The notes under the pieces: model-generated
The model's input: only the letters and a program-made list of their open reading frames with translations
Databases searched by the model: none
Told to the model about the DNA's origin: nothing
Made by a program: the position numbers and the translations under genes
NCBI GenBank assembly: GCA_950295325.1
Contig: OX485805.1
Coordinates: 27,825,501-27,889,500, forward strand
DNA length: 64,000 bases
Direction of reading: 5' to 3'
Origin: Polytrichum commune
Lineage: Eukaryota > Streptophyta > Polytrichopsida > Polytrichales > Polytrichaceae
Shown: one piece after another, positions 60,676 through 64,000 of the stretch
How the letters are laid out: each line of letters starts with the position of its first letter
How positions within the stretch are numbered: position 1 is the first letter of the stretch

Positions 60676-61648
60676 TGTCGCAACCCTTGCTAGCCCCCCT
60701 TGACAATCTTGCCAATTTTCGTTTCTAGCAAAGGTTACGAGCGCTAACCATTCGCATTCCGCCATGCTAATGGATAGCTCCTCTTACCCCGGACCAATAG
60801 TTCATAGGAGGGAACCAACCCTCCTACTTTGCTTTCGGGACACACCCCTTTAATCGGTAACCAATCCTTAGATGTGGACTTCCATCCATGGAAGTCCAAT
60901 CTTATGTTGATCATCGCGTTGCCGGAGCAACACTACAACAACCCGAAGCATGCTAGGCAACTATGGCCTCACAATGGGCCAAAGCCCATGGAGGCCGTGC
61001 CGTTCGGCCTCGGGTGGGTGAGGCCACACCACCTCACCCATATAAGCCTCTAGGACTCTACGCGGGGCCCCTACCCCACCGTCAACCAACCTCTTGTCTC
61101 TCTACCAAGAGTTGGGGCCAAGTGGACATTTCCCCTTAGCCGCTGGGCCTAGAAGCCCCCAGCAGCTTCAGACCATCATAACTTCCTTGTATGATGTCCG
61201 ATTCCAGAAACCAACCACTCCATCTTCATCTACGCTTCACGTAGATGCCGATGGACTCCTCACTTGCCCCATTCGGGCAAGTGGTGAGGAAGTTATGCCT
61301 GTTTGAACCTTGGCAGTCCCGGGAATCACTCCCAGGCACTGCTGTACCAGGGCGCTGTCCTGGGACAGCGCCCCACTCAAATGGCCATAACTCCTAGCTC
61401 ACACCTCCGATTGAGGTGTTCTTGAGCATTCTAGAATCACTACGCCATGAGCTACGCATAGCTCATGGCCTCACCCTCATGCCTCCTAGTCTTTGTGGGT
61501 GGGAGGCGTTCCCAACGCCCGGGGCCCTCACCCACACTAGGATCACTTGGGCCCTCTCACCAACGGCGCCACAAGTCCCGGGTGTCACTCCGGGGTCCCC
61601 CTTGTGCCCATGGTGTTTCGGCCACTCCTCATGGAGAGGTGCGCGACA
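60676..61648 (-). repeat. Element D LTR (5' in sense)
   Basis: 973 bp, preceded by the primer site at 60658-60673 and followed by ATTAC. Confidence 0.92.
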
Positions 61649-62793
61649 ATTACCGACTGGAGCACATCGTCAAGGGGGCGAACCATGCTCTGGACGACTG
61701 CGGACCCGGAAACATTCTCCGGGAATTGGCAAAGAGGGCGGACCGGAAGGAGTTGGAGCAGGCCAAGACGGAGAACGCCCACCTCACCGCCCAGGTAGCG
61801 GCCATGACTCAGGAGCTGAGTCAGAAGAGCGAGGAGATCCGGAAGTACCATGCGGAGCAGGCAGTGCTCTTCAGCCGGATCCGGGAACTGGTGGGTCATC
61901 CGGCGGAGATCGTTAACAAGGCACATGTCTACGACCGGATGATGGAGTCCGGAGATCCCGCTTCCGCCAGGCAGACCCTCCCCATCCTCGTGAAGTATTC
62001 ACGAACGATAAAGGATCTCCTGGCGGAAATCCAGAGGGTGGTCCCGCCAAGCGGAACACCGCGGAGGGTGCTCTATCCGGGTCCGCCAGGGTCACCAACC
62101 GGAACCCTCTACGAGGTGGTTGGTGAAGTAGCCCTGGTTCAGAATCCGCCGGCCTCTGCAGGACCCAGCCAACAAGGAGGCGGCTCTCGGCCTGGTAGTT
62201 CCGGAGGGGCTCCGGAAAGGGTCCGTTCTCCCCAGGTGAGGCGGAAGAGCACCGGGTCGGTCCGATCCGGAAGGGGCCAGTCCCCTGTTCCGCGGAACTC
62301 GGATAGGTCCCGGACTCCGGATAGGGCTAGGACGCCGATCCGGCACCAGACTTCCGATCGGGAGGCCACTCCGAGTAGGGGCAAGGCCCCTATGACCCAC
62401 GCCTCGCCATCGTCTCCACGGGACTGCCAAGTGGTGAGTCCATTTCCTCCGCCACACTCAAGGGCGGCCTCCAACAGGGATCCGCGGACGGCTTCAGTCT
62501 CGGGCGGACGGAATCCGGAGCAGGGCACCGGAAGCGATCCTTCTCCAGTCCGAAGCATCCGGATGGGGACAGCTTCTGGAACCCCAGGGACAGTCTCCGG
62601 GACACCAGGGACCGCTACCTCACGGGCCGAGAGGGCAGCGGATTCGGAGGACGAGGTTGCTCCGTCTCCGAACATGAGGAGGATGCTCACGCGGCTGCAG
62701 AAGGCGTCGCCGGCAGGGGGCTCATCCGCCGTCAGCGGGTTGGGGAGTCACTCAAAGGAGGGATCGGCTCCGAAGAAGCACCGGTCTTCTTAG
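61649..62793 (+). pseudogene. GC-rich Gag-like reading frame, 5' end lost to element D
   Basis: Open from the LTR edge to a TAG at 62791-62793, about 381 codons. It starts with a helical region (NILRELAKRADRKELEQAK, HLTAQVAAMTQEL) that looks like a coiled coil. A middle domain follows (SRIRELVGHPAEIVNKAHVY, LPILVKYSRTIKDLLAEIQ). The second half is rich in Pro, Ser, Arg and Gly with RSRTPDRARTP-type repeats. No zinc knuckle, protease or RT was seen. Composition (TCCGGA-rich, high GC) is sharply different from everything left of 54648. It may be the Gag of another retroelement or a nuclear host protein; I do not recognise it. Confidence 0.4.
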
Positions 62794-64000
62794 TTAGGGG
62801 AGTAGCTAGATTAGTTAGGCAGAATGGAGGTAGGCAGGTAGGACTTAGGAGTTTTTGAAGACGATTAATAAAATTTTCCTTTGGTAGTGTCAGCGGAAAA
62901 CCCGGATCTGGATCCGGGAAATCCGGGAGACCGGGGGTAGTTAGGGTTTTCTTAAGCGGCGGCCGCTTGGGCCGCCGCCCTCAGTTTAGGGATTTTTGAG
63001 CCTCTACTTAAGGATGAATAAGGAGCTTGAGAAGGGTTCCTTCTCAATTGTTGTATTGCGATTACTCCTATTCCGAATAAATGTCTTTGCTTCTCACTCC
63101 TTGACTTCTCTTTATTGTTGTTTGTGTGAATGATCCGTAGATCGTTAGTGGAAGAGAGAGAGAGAGCATGAGGGATAGGAGTTCCGGATAGGACATGAGA
63201 GAGGAGACCCAGATCGGATCCGGTTATCGCCTTGTAGATCCTCTCTGAGTGTAGTGGGAGGGAAACCTCACTCATCCGGTAGGTTGGGTAACGTCTAGGT
63301 GGGATAGCCGCTGGGAAGATTGGGTGAGATCCGGAAGGGATCCGGACTTACGCCAATCTGATCTTCTGAAGAGGTCCCACCGTCCTTAGACGGACCTATC
63401 CGGATTAGTGGTACGGATCGCCCAGTTAGCTCAGATTGAGTAGAATCCAAGGTAGAGGTAGCCGGACCGATCCGTCGGACGGAGAAGGAGAGGTCCGGAT
63501 CAGTAAGGATTCCGGATTGGAGGCCACCTCCGGCGTGCAGTAGGAAGAGATCCTCATTGTTCCGAATGCCTGGGTAACGTCCATGTGAGATAGCCGTCGT
63601 TAGGACTGGGCAAGATCCGGAAGGTGCCGGACTTACGCCATCCGACCTTCTGAAGAGGTCTCACAGTCTTTGGACGGGGTAATCCGGAAAGTGGTACGGG
63701 TCACCTACTCATTCCGTCGAGTTAGATCTCCGGTCGGAATCCGGACTCCTCTGGCCACTATGGTCCCAAGAAACAATCCACATCTCTCTGCGTGACCTGC
63801 CAGGACGGACCTGATCAATCCGGATTGGTTGTGAGGGAGTTTCCGGATTCTAACCTTATCAAGGACGTCTTCACCGGAAGAAACCACTTATCCTAGAGGG
63901 TAGACGTAAAGGGGTGGGTAAGTAGTATAAAGAGGACATAGAAATAACATCCGGAGAGGCACACTCCGGAAAAAGGCTAAGAATGTCCCCAAAGACCAAA
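62794..64000. other. GC-rich non-coding DNA with a duplicated block
   Basis: AATAAA-type signals at 62868 and 63077 fit a 3' untranslated region. A GC hairpin (GGCGGCCGC..GGCCGCC) lies at 62957-62979 and a GA run at 63154-63168. A block of about 150 bp (GGGTAACGTC..GATAGCCG..ATCCGGAAGG..ACTTACGCCA..GAAGAGGTC) occurs twice, beginning at 63286 and 63572, 286 bp apart. No gene is seen. Confidence 0.55.

Larger units (their letters stand above)
54648..61648 (-). mobile_element. LTR element D, complete but with unmatched flanks
   Basis: 7,001 bp, sense minus. LTRs are 60676-61648 (5' in sense, 973 bp) and 54648-55643 (3' in sense, 996 bp). They differ by a 20-odd-bp duplication near 54838-54855 and scattered changes. 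Primer site 60658-60673 is canonical; polypurine tract 55644-55655. The flanks are GATAA and ATTAC, so there is no target duplication. This implies recombination between two elements or loss of one flank. Confidence 0.9.

Noticed and set aside
63418-63450. CCCAGTTAGCTCAGATTGAG resembling the D-arm of a tRNA
   Set aside because: No anticodon arm, no GGTTCGAATCC-like T-arm and no matching acceptor stem follow.

Overview
The window reads as nuclear DNA of a land plant or close streptophyte relative. Evidence: a plant-type NB-ARC/LRR resistance gene, spliceosomal introns with GT..AG ends, plant-type TTTAGGG telomere-like repeats, a MULE-like SWIM-zinc-finger gene, and Ty3/gypsy chromovirus-type LTR elements primed by initiator tRNA-Met. 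The LRR style (24-residue units built on LTSLTTLxLxxCxSLTTLPEGLGN) and the DUF7869-like proteins recall mosses and other seed-free lineages. That placement is inference; I cannot name the species.

Layout. 156-5034 (+): an NLR gene with an intact NB-ARC exon and about 45 nearly identical 72-bp LRR units, broken near its end by a stop and a frameshift. 5035-10335: no gene I can support. 10336-13996 (-): a two-exon MULE-like/SWIM gene with one in-frame TGA. 16029-19091 (+): an apparently intact two-exon, 976-residue DUF7869-like protein (transposon copy 1). 20770-23655 (-): three exons of an unrecognised gene whose introns carry hairpin repeats. 23656-27740: AT-rich DNA with a possible LTR-like block and an interstitial telomeric tract. 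27741-46857 (+): a second DUF7869 transposon (copy 2) with a 95-bp palindromic array at its left side. Its second coding exon is split by LTR element A, and A is itself split by LTR element B. 46858-51523: truncated LTR element C. 51524-54647 (+): three exons of another unrecognised gene with the same kind of intronic hairpin repeats. 54648-61648: LTR element D. 61649-64000: GC-rich DNA holding a Gag-like reading frame and repeated non-coding blocks.

How it fits together. The 27.7-46.9 kb block is a three-level nest that can be read base by base: DNA transposon copy 2, then A (target duplication AGGCG), then B (TTGGT). Elements A-D belong to one family. All four lack the reverse-transcriptase core, carry a homopolymer tract in its place, have lost the first RNase H aspartate, and contain 3 to 5 tandem copies of an RNase H segment. 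Even so, the two LTRs of A look identical, as do those of B. This suggests a non-autonomous family moved recently by enzymes supplied in trans.

The best candidate for a poorly described system is the DUF7869 transposon: a three-aspartate-cluster protein, a shared 3' terminus ending in a hairpin plus GAATATAGTGTT, a matching inverted terminus at 27741, and a palindromic subterminal array.
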